Below are positions 53,095 through 63,273 of a stretch of 64,000 nucleotides of DNA, in pieces. The notes below the pieces were generated by a model. The model made no database searches. It saw only the letters and a program-made list of their open reading frames with translations, and was not told the origin of the DNA. The translations under genes and the position numbers were made by a program. Within the stretch, counting starts at the first letter, position 1. Each line of letters begins with the position of its first letter. Source of the DNA: Rhizobium phaseoli (lineage in GTDB: Bacteria > Pseudomonadota > Alphaproteobacteria > Rhizobiales > Rhizobiaceae); the NCBI RefSeq assembly GCF_010668805.1, contig NZ_WUFT01000002.1, forward strand, positions 248,001 through 312,000, read 5' to 3'.

Positions 53095-56000
53095 GCCGGG
53101 ACCCCCGCCAGACGCGAGACGATTTCGGTGAAGCCGGAGAGCGGAATCGGAAGCCATTTCGGCCGGTTGCGGGCTTCATAGGCAATCTCATAAGCAGCCT
53201 TTTCGAGAAGAAAGGCATCGAGAACCCCCCGTCTTTGGTCGGATGGCATGTCAAGCGCCTTCGATGCCGATACCGCCTGCGAATAGGCATCAAGGAACGC
53301 CTCCTCCGCCTGGCGCCCGAAGCGGGCGATGGCGCCGCGCCGAACTTCGTTTTCGTGTTCGATGACGGCGTCGTTGTCGAGCTGGGCGGTGGCCACGAGA
53401 TAGCTCAGCGACCTCAAAAGCCCGGCGACATCGCGCAGCGGGTTGGTCTTGGCGCGGCGCTCGGCCAGGTTCTTCGCGGGCTCGCCCTCGAAGTCGATAA
53501 TGACGGCATCGCCCTCGCTGACGAGGATCTGGCCAAGATGGAAATCGCCATGTGTGCGCGTCATCAGCGTATTGCGTGCGGCCTCGGCGAGCTTCGCGGC
53601 AAGCTCTTCGAGTTCTGTGCGGCGCTTCAGAAGCGGTGCTGCGAGCAGGTCGATCGCCGGATCGGCATTCTCCTCGCGCTCGGCAAGTTTCGACATGGCA
53701 TAGGCGACCTCGCCGGCAACCGCCTTCTTCATCGCCTCGACCTCGCTGTCGCCGGCGAAGACCGGGCTGAAGGCTTCGTCGCCGGTCTCTCCTGCGAGCA
53801 CAACATGCAGTTCGCCCAATCTCATGCCGACCATCGCGACGAAGCTGATCAGCGGTTGGAAGACGTCGTCGCCCGGTTGGACGGCCGGATCGTTCAGCAC
53901 GAGTTCGTCTGCCCCACGGCGCAAATTGTTCAACATCCAGTTCCAGGCATCGCCCTGATTGCGGATCGCGCCTTGGACGATGATCAATGTCGAGCGGCGT
54001 CCGCTGGAGTCCGTGTGCGCGACCTCACCGAGCAAGGGCGCCGTGTGGTCATAGCCGGCGCCGGTGAGATAGCGTGTCATCTCGACCTCCGGATGAATGC
54101 CGGGGAAGATGTGCCTGATCAGCTTGATCATGGCGAGGTCGCCGACGATCAGCGAACTGTTGGACTGCTCGGCTGATAGCCAATGGACCGGAAGGTCGTC
54201 GGTGATGGCGAGACGGTCGAGCCGCTCCGTGCCGAGAAATTCTAGCGTACCGGTGCGGCCGGTGATGCGCGAGCGGTCTCCAAGTCCGCGCAAGATGCCG
54301 CGCGCCATTGCCTCCACGGCAAATCCGTCCGTCAGGAAGCCGACGCGCCGGCCCTGGCGGATCCGTCCGAGCGCGAGCTGCTGGGTTAGCGCTGATGGTT
54401 GCGCATCGTCCCAGGCAACTGCCAGCGGCAGTTGGTAGGATTCGCTATGGTTCGGCAGCACGGCCTCCAATTCACCGAGCACGATTCCGTCGGCAAACGG
54501 GATCGGCGTTGCGAAGATCAGACGCGCCGCCTGCAGCGGCTGATCCTTCGCCCCGAACCACCGCCGCTTCGCCAGATAGGCAGGCAGAATTTCATTGCTG
54601 AGAACACGGGCGAGCTTGGGCTCATCGACAAGGTCGAGCAGGCCGCGGCGGGTGACCATCGTCACCAGATCGGGAAGCTGCTCGGGCGGCGCGGTGCGCC
54701 ATGCCGGCGGGTCCGCATCGGCCTCCAGCTGGAACCAGAAAAATCCGTAGGGCGGCAGTGTCAGCAGATAGGTCAGCTGGCCGATCGGCGGAAAGGGCGA
54801 CATGCCGGTCAATTCGATGGGCACGCGGCCTTCGAAGCTTGAGAGGTCGAGTTCGACGGCCTGGGGCAGCCGAGAGAGATTTGCGACGCACATCAGGGTC
54901 TCACCCTCATATTCCCTGAGATAGGCAAGGATCTTGCGGTTCTCCGGCGCGAGGAACCGCAACGAGCCACGGCCGAAGGCCGGATGCCTGCCGCGCAGCG
55001 CCAGCATCTTGCGCGTCCAGTTGAGCAGCGAATGCGCGTCCGTGCTCTGCGCCTCGACGTTGACGGCCTCGAAACCGTAGAGCGGGTCGGCGACCGGCGG
55101 CAAGACGAGACGCGCCGGGTCAACCCTGGAGAAGCCGCCATTGCGGTCCGGAGACCATTGCATCGGCGTCCTCACCCCGTCCCGGTCGCCGAGATAGATA
55201 TTGTCGCCCATGCCGATCTCGTCGCCGTAATAGATGACCGGCGTTCCCGGCATCGACAGAAGCAACGCGTTCATCAGCTCGATCCGCCGGCGGTCGCGCT
55301 CCATCAGCGGCGCCAGGCGCCGCCTGATACCGAGATTGATGCGGGCTCGCTTGTCGGATGCGTAGGTTTCCCAGAGATAGTCGCGCTCGGCATCGGTCAC
55401 CATTTCGAGCGTCAACTCGTCGTGGTTGCGCAGGAAGATCGCCCATTGGCAATTCTCCGGAATCTCCGGCGTCTGCCGCAGAATATCGGTGATCGGAAAC
55501 CGGTCCTCCTTGGCAATCGCCATATACATGCGCGGCATCAGCGGGAAGTGGAAGGCCATGTGGCATTCGTCGCCGTCGCCGAAATATTCGCGCGTATCCT
55601 CCGGCCATTGATTGGCCTCAGCCAGCAGCATGACGCCGGGATGGGTGGCATCGAGCGCGGCACGGATGCGTTTGAGGATCGCATGGGTTTCGGGCAGATT
55701 TTCGTTGATCGTCCCTTCGCGCTCGACAAGGTAGGGGATCGCGTCGAGGCGGAAGCCGTCGATACCGGTTTCCAGCCAGAAGCGCATCACCTTCAGCAGT
55801 TCTTCCATGACCACGGGACTGTCAAAGTTGAGGTCAGGCTGGTGGGAATAGAAGCGGTGCCAGTAATAGGCGCCGGCCACAGCATCCCATGTCCAGTTGG
55901 ATTTTTCCGTATCGATGAAAATGATGCGCGTTTCCGGGAATTTCTGATCTGTATCCGACCAGACGTAAAAATCGCGCTCCGGCGATCCCGCCGGCGCCTG

Positions 56001-56372
56001 GCGCGCGCGCTGGAACCAGGGATGCTGGTCGGAGGTGTGGTTGATGACGAGCTCGATAATGACGCGGATATTGCGCTGGTGGGCGGCGTCGACGAAGGCG
56101 CGGAAGTCCTCCAACGTGCCGTAATCGGGGCTGACATTGCCGTAGTCGGCGATGTCGTAGCCGTCGTCGCGGCGCGGCGAGGGAAAGAACGGCAGCAGCC
56201 AGATGGCGTTGACGCCGAGCGCTGCGATGTGATCGAGCTTGGCGTGCAGGCCGGCAAAGTCGCCGACGCCGTCACCATTGGCGTCGTAGAACGACTTGAT
56301 GTGCAGCTGGTAGATGATCGCATCCTTGTACCAGAGGGGCTGCTCAATGCCATCGGGGTTCATCGTGTCCAT
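53091..56372 (-). CDS. treS: Trehalose synthase / maltokinase fusion (TreS-Mak)
   Basis: 1,093 residues. Residues 1-550 are the GH13_16 trehalose synthase (maltose glucosyltransferase): [20 protein letters not shown], nucleophile Asp210 ([14 protein letters not shown]), acid Glu252 ([12 protein letters not shown]) and [13 protein letters not shown]. Residues from about 560 are a maltokinase with [40 protein letters not shown] and [10 protein letters not shown], a phosphotransferase fold. One chain thus converts trehalose to maltose and phosphorylates it to maltose-1-phosphate, the GlgE donor. ATG 56372 directly follows the glgE stop, with GGAGG inside its last codons. Confidence 0.94.
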   Translation of the reverse strand: MDTMNPDGIEQPLWYKDAIIYQLHIKSFYDANGDGVGDFAGLHAKLDHIAALGVNAIWLLPFFPSPRRDDGYDIADYGNVSPDYGTLEDFRAFVDAAHQRNIRVIIELVINHTSDQHPWFQRARQAPAGSPERDFYVWSDTDQKFPETRIIFIDTEKSNWTWDAVAGAYYWHRFYSHQPDLNFDSPVVMEELLKVMRFWLETGIDGFRLDAIPYLVEREGTINENLPETHAILKRIRAALDATHPGVMLLAEANQWPEDTREYFGDGDECHMAFHFPLMPRMYMAIAKEDRFPITDILRQTPEIPENCQWAIFLRNHDELTLEMVTDAERDYLWETYASDKRARINLGIRRRLAPLMERDRRRIELMNALLLSMPGTPVIYYGDEIGMGDNIYLGDRDGVRTPMQWSPDRNGGFSRVDPARLVLPPVADPLYGFEAVNVEAQSTDAHSLLNWTRKMLALRGRHPAFGRGSLRFLAPENRKILAYLREYEGETLMCVANLSRLPQAVELDLSSFEGRVPIELTGMSPFPPIGQLTYLLTLPPYGFFWFQLEADADPPAWRTAPPEQLPDLVTMVTRRGLLDLVDEPKLARVLSNEILPAYLAKRRWFGAKDQPLQAARLIFATPIPFADGIVLGELEAVLPNHSESYQLPLAVAWDDAQPSALTQQLALGRIRQGRRVGFLTDGFAVEAMARGILRGLGDRSRITGRTGTLEFLGTERLDRLAITDDLPVHWLSAEQSNSSLIVGDLAMIKLIRHIFPGIHPEVEMTRYLTGAGYDHTAPLLGEVAHTDSSGRRSTLIIVQGAIRNQGDAWNWMLNNLRRGADELVLNDPAVQPGDDVFQPLISFVAMVGMRLGELHVVLAGETGDEAFSPVFAGDSEVEAMKKAVAGEVAYAMSKLAEREENADPAIDLLAAPLLKRRTELEELAAKLAEAARNTLMTRTHGDFHLGQILVSEGDAVIIDFEGEPAKNLAERRAKTNPLRDVAGLLRSLSYLVATAQLDNDAVIEHENEVRRGAIARFGRQAEEAFLDAYSQAVSASKALDMPSDQRRGVLDAFLLEKAAYEIAYEARNRPKWLPIPLSGFTEIVSRLAGVPA

Positions 56373-59300
56373 TCATGCCTCCACTGCTCGAACGCGCCAG
56401 ATCGCAAAGGGCAGGATCTCAGGATTGAGGCTGACGCTCTGCCGTTTGCCGGTCCATTTAAAACGATGCCCGCCGATGAGATCCTCCGCATCCAGCGCGC
56501 CGCCGTCGCCGAGTGACCAGTGCCAGAGCGGCAGTTCGACATCGCTTTGCTGAAAATTGTGAGGGTCGAGGCTGATCGCGATCAGCAGGACATTGTCGCG
56601 GGCCTTGCTCGCCTTTTCGAAGAACAGGATATTGTCATTCCAGGCATTCAGCAGCGTCAGCCCGAGATGCGAATGCAGCGCGATATTTTCGTTCCTGATA
56701 CGGTTGAGCATGCTGATTTCGCCGACGATGTTGCCCGGCCGGTCGTAGTCCCAGGCGCGGATCTCGTATTTCTCGCTGTCGGCATATTCCTTGCGCTTGG
56801 CATCGGGTCGCCCCTCGCAAAGTTCGAAACCGTTATACACGCCCCACAGGCCTGACAGGGTGGCGGCAAGGGCTGCGCGGATCAGGAAGGCCGGGCGCGG
56901 CGCGTTCTGCAGGAAGTCGGGATTGATATCATGGGTGTTGACGAAGAAATGCGGGCGGAAGAACTCCTTCGCCTCCGTCTCCGTCAGCTCCCGCATATAT
57001 TGCTCGAGCTCCCATTTGGCATTGCGCCAGGTGAAATAGGTGTAGGACTGGGAAAAGCCGATCTTTGCCAGCCTGTACATGACCTTCGGCTTGGTGAAGG
57101 CTTCCGACAGGAAGACGACATCGGGATGACGTGCCCTGATATCGCCGATCAGCCATTCCCAGAACGGAAACGGCTTGGTGTGCGGATTGTCGACGCGAAA
57201 CAGCTTGACGCCCTGGTCGACCCAAAGCTGAACGACATCCCTAAGCTCAACCCACAGCGAAGGCAGTGCATCCCTGGTGTAGAAATCGACGTTGACGATG
57301 TCCTCGTATTTTTTCGGCGGGTTTTCGGCATATTTGATCGTGCCGTCGGGACGCCAGTCGAACCAACCGGGATGTTCCTTCAGCCAGGGGTGATCCGGCG
57401 ACGCCTGAATGGCGAGGTCGAGGGCGATCTCCAGGCCATGCCGGCCCGCCGCCTCGACCAGCCGGCCAAAATCCTCGAACTCGCCGAGTTCGGGATGGAT
57501 GGCATCGTGGCCGCCCTCCTCCGAGCCGATGGCATAGGGGCTTCCCGGATCATCAGGCCCGGCCTTCAGGCTGTTGTTGCGGCCTTTCCGGTTGGTCGAA
57601 CCGATCGGATGAATCGGCGGGAAATAGAGCACGTCGAAGCCCATAGCGCGGATGGCGGGCAATCTCGCGATGACGTCGTCGAATGTGCCATGCCGATCCG
57701 GATCGCCGCTCTGCGAGCGCGGAAAAATCTGGTACCAGCTGGCGAAGGCGGCGGCCTTGCGTTCGGCATCGACGGCGCTTGCCACAGAGCGAAGCCGAAA
57801 CGGCCGCCTGTCGGCCTTGTTCATCAGTTCCGATATCTTGGGATCGAGCAGGATCGCCGTGCGCTCGGCATCCGGCGCCTGTTCGAGACGGTCGGCAAGG
57901 GCCTTCAATTCAACGCCGAGCGCTGAGCTGGCTTGCGTCTCGGCCGAGCGGACGATATTTAACCCCTCCTGCAGCTCGAGCTTCAGGTCCAGCCTGGCAT
58001 CGTTCTTCTTCGTCAGTTCATAGCGAAAGATCGCAAACAGGTTCTTCCAAGTCTCGACGGCAAACTCATAGCGGCCGGTGCGCTCCAGCAGGAATTCGCC
58101 GCGCCAGAGGTCGTTTTCGACCAGTTGCATCTCCGTCTCGTTCCAGTCTGCCCCATCGAGCGGCCGCCAGAGCAGGACCGCGGCGATCGGGTCGTGGCCG
58201 TCTGCGAATATATCTGCCTCGACGCTGACGATGTCGCCGACCACTCGCTTGACTGGGAAGCGCCCCTCATCGACGCGCGGCAGGATGTTTTCGATGGCAA
58301 GTCGCGGCGACGCCGTCGCCTGCTCGATATCGAGAATGGGCCGGGATGTGATCGGCGCCGGCGCCTTGCCTTCGATGACCAGCGTCTCCCCTGCCCGCAG
58401 CCGTAGAGCCGCGCTGTCGGCAGCGACGGGAAGAAAACCCGAAGCAGCTTCGCGAAGTGCCGTAACCGGCGCCGCCGCGCTTTTCCGAAGGTCCCTGTTG
58501 ATTAAGATGAAGCGCACATTCTCCGCGCTGCGAAGGTCTTCCGCCGCCGATTGCAGAAGGGCTGAGACCGGGCCATTGGCGTTGCGGATGAGCCGAAGCG
58601 TTGCTGCAAACGCATCTGGGTTCTGGCGGATTTCGGTGTTCGCAAGGCGAATTTGAGAGGAGATATCGAAAACGAGGTCATGGCGCAGGCCCCGCAAGCC
58701 CGTTCCATTCCCATGGGTCGGGTCGAGCGGCATGGCTGCGCCATATTCGAAGCCCATCGGAACCATTACGCCGCCGCCGAGCGCGGCGGCAAGACGCAGT
58801 GCCCGGACGGCGCGCCGTTCGAGGATTTCGCGGCTCTCGGTCCCGTGCGCGATCCGCCGGGCGAATGGCGGCTCCGGAAAGGCGATCTGGCGGCCGAGCG
58901 GCGTCTGCACCCGGTGTTCTTCGACAAACCATCTCTCGTCGAAATCCCACCAGGCCATCGATGAAAAACATCCATCGAAGCCTGCATCCCGGACCGCCTC
59001 CCTTGCCCCGAAATCGGTGCCGGGTGTCCAGGCGAAGAATTGCGCATCCGCCGTCTCGCGGACCGCCGAAATCAACGACTTGAAAAGCGTCGGCGCGGCG
59101 CGATCGATCCCGAGCATCCGGTAGCCGGAGAGGCCTAGACCGGCCAGCCTTCGCAGCCGGTCGGTCCATTCTTCCAATAGCCGGGACTGAGAGTCCGCTG
59201 CCATCGCGGACATCGGCTCCGCCGGGTCCAACGGTGAGCGACGGGGGTCGACAGGACGAAAGCCCGCTTCGGGTTTCCGAGCCTTGCCGTCGAGCATCAG

Positions 59301-59624
59301 GTCCATCATCAAGGCGACGCCGCGGTTGCTGGCGGCCTCCGCCAACCGCGCCACTCCATCCTCGACCGCGCTCCCAAGCGACAGCTGAGGATCGAGGCGA
59401 TCGAAGTCACGCGGGGCAAACACACTGCACTCCGCGCCCCGGTCGAAGAGAGGCGCCGTCAGCACACGATCGAAGCCCGTATCGGCCGCATGGTCGAAAA
59501 CTTCGCGCCATGCATCGATGCCCTGGAGAAGAAGCGGATTGACATAATAGATCCGGGGTGGGGTGCTCAACACACCCTGGTTTGTAGAAAATCGCATCGG
59601 CCGCCGCCTCGAGTTGCTTTCCAT
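56373..59624 (-). CDS. glgE: Alpha-1,4-glucan:maltose-1-phosphate maltosyltransferase, long form
   Basis: 1,083 residues. The C-terminal 680 residues are standard GlgE: DUF3416-type domain (IVSVEADIFADGHDPIAAVL), RHGTFDDVIARLPAIRAMGF, nucleophile Asp812 (FRVDNPHTKPFPFWEWLI), acid Glu841 (FLSEAFTKPK), and FVNTHDINPDFLQ. It elongates glucan from maltose-1-phosphate. Residues 1-400 form an extra region that looks like a degenerate GH13 barrel (FDRVLTAPLFDRGAECSVFA, LRRLAGLGLSGYRMLGIDRA) and is absent from actinobacterial GlgE. The start is ATG 59624 (AAGGGA upstream) or ATG 59597 (GAGG upstream). It is the first gene of the glgE-treS-glgB operon. Confidence 0.92.
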   Translation of the reverse strand: MESNSRRRPMRFSTNQGVLSTPPRIYYVNPLLLQGIDAWREVFDHAADTGFDRVLTAPLFDRGAECSVFAPRDFDRLDPQLSLGSAVEDGVARLAEAASNRGVALMMDLMLDGKARKPEAGFRPVDPRRSPLDPAEPMSAMAADSQSRLLEEWTDRLRRLAGLGLSGYRMLGIDRAAPTLFKSLISAVRETADAQFFAWTPGTDFGAREAVRDAGFDGCFSSMAWWDFDERWFVEEHRVQTPLGRQIAFPEPPFARRIAHGTESREILERRAVRALRLAAALGGGVMVPMGFEYGAAMPLDPTHGNGTGLRGLRHDLVFDISSQIRLANTEIRQNPDAFAATLRLIRNANGPVSALLQSAAEDLRSAENVRFILINRDLRKSAAAPVTALREAASGFLPVAADSAALRLRAGETLVIEGKAPAPITSRPILDIEQATASPRLAIENILPRVDEGRFPVKRVVGDIVSVEADIFADGHDPIAAVLLWRPLDGADWNETEMQLVENDLWRGEFLLERTGRYEFAVETWKNLFAIFRYELTKKNDARLDLKLELQEGLNIVRSAETQASSALGVELKALADRLEQAPDAERTAILLDPKISELMNKADRRPFRLRSVASAVDAERKAAAFASWYQIFPRSQSGDPDRHGTFDDVIARLPAIRAMGFDVLYFPPIHPIGSTNRKGRNNSLKAGPDDPGSPYAIGSEEGGHDAIHPELGEFEDFGRLVEAAGRHGLEIALDLAIQASPDHPWLKEHPGWFDWRPDGTIKYAENPPKKYEDIVNVDFYTRDALPSLWVELRDVVQLWVDQGVKLFRVDNPHTKPFPFWEWLIGDIRARHPDVVFLSEAFTKPKVMYRLAKIGFSQSYTYFTWRNAKWELEQYMRELTETEAKEFFRPHFFVNTHDINPDFLQNAPRPAFLIRAALAATLSGLWGVYNGFELCEGRPDAKRKEYADSEKYEIRAWDYDRPGNIVGEISMLNRIRNENIALHSHLGLTLLNAWNDNILFFEKASKARDNVLLIAISLDPHNFQQSDVELPLWHWSLGDGGALDAEDLIGGHRFKWTGKRQSVSLNPEILPFAIWRVRAVEA

Positions 59625-60241
59625 GCAAACTTCCCTTGGCGGTGGTTGTTCCACCAAAACCGGCAATTCGCGATGCGCTGAGATCACCGATCGCATAGAC
59701 GGTTGCTCATCAACGGCGCTCAATGCTGCAGAGAATGCTTGAGGATTGACGCCGCTTTTGGTTAGTCTTGCCTCTTCCAGGAGGGTGACCCATTTGGCTG
59801 CTGACATCGCATCAATGTTTCGAACGATACTCTTGCCTGCACCCCCTACAGCGTGCGTCTTGTCCCTCGCCTCCTGGAGCATCGACACCGATCGCTCTAC
59901 CCCTGACAAGCAGGGCCTGTTCGAGATCCGCGAGGAGGCCGGGCGTTTCATCTCACGTGAGAACGCCAAGGGGAGTGAGCAGTGGCAAGCGTTGGAGCCC
60001 AACGCGAAGGTACTGGTTCCTCGATGCGCGGTCCCGCTTCAATCACAATGGACGCCGAAGAGCCTCGGCCGTTCGAAACCCAGCGTCATGGTGATGTGCG
60101 CAGCCGCAGTGCCGAACACCGTGATGAAAACTTGGGATGTGCATGTCCCCGTAGAGCGGAAGTCGCAGCTAAGGGCAGGCACGCGGGCAAGATTTGATGT
60201 ACTGAATGAAAACACTCCGATTGCAATAGAGACAACCAGAC
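59625..60241. other. Long intergenic region with no convincing gene
   Basis: About 617 bp between divergently oriented glgE and the metallo-hydrolase gene. Several overlapping frames exist on both strands (for example 59746-60282 on plus), but they lack ribosome binding sites, match no family, and have less biased third positions than the flanking genes. It must contain both divergent promoters; no EcfG-type pair of boxes with proper placement was found. Confidence 0.45.
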
Positions 60242-61123
60242 GTGGATGTATCGGTAGAACTGTGCTCCTATCCCGGGCTTGACGACCGGATCGTGATCGT
60301 TCGGGCAGGCGACGAAGTCGATGGCGTGTTTGTCCGGACCGAGAGGTTCGACGTCCTGATCGATACGCTCGGGACGCCCGAATTATGCCGGATGGCGTTG
60401 GATCTGCTTGAAGAGAAGGCTGCAAACCGCCCGCTGATCGTCATCAATTCGCATATGGATTGGGATCACTTCTGGGGAAATGCCGCCATTGCAGGCCGCG
60501 CTCCCATCATAGCGCATGCCGCGGCGCTCGACCGCTTGCGTGACCCCTCGGCGCAGCAGATCCTCAGAGACAAGGCGAGCCAGGGATCGCGGTTTCGCAA
60601 TGTCGAGCTCGTCGGCCCCGATATCACCTTCTCCGGCTCGATGGCCCTCAATGGCGGCGATCTCACCCTCCAACTGATCCATACGCCCGGACACACGCCC
60701 GACCATATCGCCGTGTGGATCCCAGAACTTCGCATCTGCCTGGCGGTCGATGCGGTGGAATACCCCATCCCCGAAGTCTGGAGCAAAAGCGCTGAAGACC
60801 TGCGCCTGATCCGTTCCTCGCTGGAGCGGATCCGTGACCTTGATGCAAGACTGGTCATCCCGGCGCATGGCCAGACGTCTTCACCTTCGACGGTGAATGC
60901 GAACCTCGTCTATTTCAAAGCTCTGGCCGCTCGTGTCGATGGGTTGAGCGAAAGCCAGTTGGAGGATGGACACCTCAGCCGCTCAAGCGGCTTCCGGCTT
61001 GAAGATTTCGTCACCATTCCCGCTGGAATGCCTGTGGATACGGTGACGTTCTACCGGGACTGCCACGAGACAAATCTTGGCGCCACGGTTCAGGCCCATA
61101 TCGAAAAACGGAATCACGCATAG
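60242..61123 (+). CDS. Metallo-beta-lactamase fold hydrolase
   Basis: 293 residues. The metal motif is HMDWDH at 71-76 (His71, Asp73, Asp75, His76), a common HxDxDH variant of HxHxDH; further ligands are His in HTPGHTPDHIAV, the Asp of LAVDAVEYP and His in VIPAHGQTSS. It probably hydrolyses a thioester, lactone or similar bond; the specific substrate is not known. GTG 60242 is the only suitable start, and its ribosome binding site is weak. The next gene, a broken phosphotransferase, begins 25 bp downstream. Confidence 0.8.
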   Translation: MDVSVELCSYPGLDDRIVIVRAGDEVDGVFVRTERFDVLIDTLGTPELCRMALDLLEEKAANRPLIVINSHMDWDHFWGNAAIAGRAPIIAHAAALDRLRDPSAQQILRDKASQGSRFRNVELVGPDITFSGSMALNGGDLTLQLIHTPGHTPDHIAVWIPELRICLAVDAVEYPIPEVWSKSAEDLRLIRSSLERIRDLDARLVIPAHGQTSSPSTVNANLVYFKALAARVDGLSESQLEDGHLSRSSGFRLEDFVTIPAGMPVDTVTFYRDCHETNLGATVQAHIEKRNHA

Positions 61124-61148
61124 GGGTTCGCAGGCAGGAGGCCATAAC

Positions 61149-61921
61149 GTGAAACCATTGGAGGGCGGGCGAGCCGGGCAAATCTGGCGTGACGGCAACA
61201 CTGTCATCAGACCATCAGGCGCATGGACGCCCACGGTGCACCGGTTTTTGCGGCATCTCAGGGCCAGAGACTTTCTGGCTGCGCCGGAGCCGATCGACAT
61301 CACAGGGGAAGGCCAGGAGATCGTCAGCTATGTCTCCGGGCGCGTCTGCGAAGACTTGCGTGACCCATTTGTCGGATCAGAGACCATGCTGATTTCTGCA
61401 GCCAGGCTTCTGCGCGATTTTCACTCGGCATCTCAGGGGTTTCTGGAGAGAGATGGCGAGGTCAGACATGGATGCTGCCGTCGCAGGAACCGCGCGAGAT
61501 CGTCTGTCACGGAGATTATGCGCCTTACAACGTCGCCGCGGCAGAGCATGAGGCTGTCGGGATCATCGATTTCGACGCCGCTCATCCCGCGCCGCGCCTA
61601 TGGGATCTGGCCTATGCTGTTTACCGCTGGGCGCCCTTGTCCGATCCTTCCAATCCCGGCGTGATATCAGGCCTTGATGAACAGCTGCGGCGGGCGGAAA
61701 TCTTCTGCATGGCTTACGGCATGACGGCAGAAGAGCGCCACCAGCTGCCGGAGACGATCTGTAGGCGGCTTCAGGCGCTCGTGAATTTCATGCAAACAAG
61801 GGCCTCGGCCGAAGACGGGACCTTCATGGAGGACGTGGCTGCAGGGCACGCCAGGCTGTATCTAAGCGACATCGATTATATCAGCAAACATCGAGATCAG
61901 CTGCTACGCGCGCTGCGGTGA
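61149..61921 (+). pseudogene. Aminoglycoside phosphotransferase-like protein, frameshifted
   Basis: GGAGG precedes GTG 61149, and the first about 105 codons (KPLEGGRAGQIWRDGNTVIR, then EPIDITGEGQEIVSYVSGRV and SAARLLRDFHSAS) look like the N-lobe of an APH-fold kinase. The catalytic part continues in a different frame from about 61460: IVCHGDYAPYNVAAAE (catalytic loop HGDxxxxN) and GIIDFDAAHPAPRLWDLAYA (metal-binding Asp). The frame change equals loss of one base between about 61440 and 61470. Both halves are otherwise intact, so it is either a recent mutation or a sequencing error. The family phosphorylates small molecules and not only antibiotics. Confidence 0.8.
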
Positions 61922-61935
61922 CGCGCCTCCAGCAA

Positions 61936-62979
61936 TTACAGCCACTTCCTTCGGCGGAAGAAGCCGAACAGGCCCAGACACAAGACGGCAATGACACCGA
62001 GCACGATGAAATAGCCATACTGGGTTTTCAGTTCGGGCATATCGCTGAAATTCATGCCGTAGATACCGGCGATCGCGGTGGGGACGGCGAGGATCGCTGC
62101 CCAGGCGGCAAGCTTGCGGGCAATCGCCGTCTGCTCCGTCTGGCCGATCATCACGCTGGCCTCGAAGGCGAAGGCCAGCACCTCGCGCAGCGCGTCGATA
62201 TCTTCCTGAACCCGGCGCACATGATCGGTCACATCGCGAAACAGCGATTGCAGCGTCGGATCCATGCCGGGAAGATCGACATGCTCATATCGCCGGCAGA
62301 CGTCGACGAGCGGCACCACGGCATTGCGCAGCCGCAGAAGTTTGCGGCGTAGGAGGTAAAGCCGCTCGATGTCGGACTTTGCCAGCTGTTCGCGCAGCAC
62401 CAGATCTTCAAGTTTTTCGACCTCCTCCTGCACGACCTCGATCACCGGCATGTAGTTGTCGACGATGAAATCCAGGATGGAATAAAGAATATAATTCTCG
62501 CCGTGGGCCAGCGCCGTCGGCGTCGCCTCGCACCGCTGCCGCACTGCCAGGTACGAGGACGAGTCCCCGTGGCGGACCGAGACGACATAACCGCGGCCGA
62601 CGAACAAATGCGTTTCGCCGAAGACGATTTCGTCATCCTTCATATGGGCGGTCCGGGCGACGATGAACATTGCGTCCCCATAGATCTCCAGCTTCGGTCG
62701 CTGGTGGGGTTGTGCCGCGTCCTCGATCGCCAAAGCATGCAGATTGAACTCGGCCTGGACTTGGTGCAGCAGCACTTCATCCGGCTCGTGCAGGCCGATC
62801 CAGACGACGGCATTCTCCCGCCCTCGCCATTCACCGGCCTCTTCTATCCTGATGTCGCGAATGCGTTGCCCATGCTGGTAAACGGCAGCAGCCACGACGC
62901 CGGGACGTTCATAAGGCGGCGATGTCGAACCGCTGCCGGCCCGCGGGGAAACACTGCGTAGATCCTTCAGCTGTTCCAA
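61936..62979 (-). CDS. corA: CorA-family magnesium/divalent cation transporter
   Basis: 347 residues. A large N-terminal cytoplasmic funnel (HALAIEDAAQPHQRPKLEIY, YILYSILDFIVDNYMPVIEV) is followed by two C-terminal helices with the selectivity motif GMN at 308-310 (AGIYGMNFSDMPEL) and a basic end (FFRRRKWL). It conducts Mg2+ (possibly Co2+/Ni2+) as a pentamer across the inner membrane. A TTG start at 62979 is needed to include the N-terminal region; its ribosome binding site is imperfect. It is convergent with the broken kinase gene, 14 bp away. Confidence 0.9.
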   Translation of the reverse strand: MEQLKDLRSVSPRAGSGSTSPPYERPGVVAAAVYQHGQRIRDIRIEEAGEWRGRENAVVWIGLHEPDEVLLHQVQAEFNLHALAIEDAAQPHQRPKLEIYGDAMFIVARTAHMKDDEIVFGETHLFVGRGYVVSVRHGDSSSYLAVRQRCEATPTALAHGENYILYSILDFIVDNYMPVIEVVQEEVEKLEDLVLREQLAKSDIERLYLLRRKLLRLRNAVVPLVDVCRRYEHVDLPGMDPTLQSLFRDVTDHVRRVQEDIDALREVLAFAFEASVMIGQTEQTAIARKLAAWAAILAVPTAIAGIYGMNFSDMPELKTQYGYFIVLGVIAVLCLGLFGFFRRRKWL

Positions 62980-63273
62980 ATCCTGCCGTCCTCCACTCCC
63001 GCACGGATCACATATCCGCGGCCCATCCGTCTGCCGGTCAGGCGGTCAGCCCATCATAATGCTATTTCATAAAACATGCATCCGCCTCGATGCCCCGGGT
63101 TGACCAAGCGCCTTCACAATCGTGCGCTGAACGACGGCCTTTGGATTTCTGCGGGTACTTTCCAAAAAGGTGGTAAACGGCGTTTTACATATTGAGCAAA
63201 TCGTTAAATTGTTTTTGTTAGAAACTCCTCATCCAGTCCGGTCAGAAGCCGGAAGTTCGATCGAGGACTTTCA

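Noticed and set aside
59746..60282. Plus-strand 178-codon frame before the metallo-hydrolase
   Set aside because: No ribosome binding site, no recognisable domain, and it overlaps the hydrolase start; treated as non-coding.
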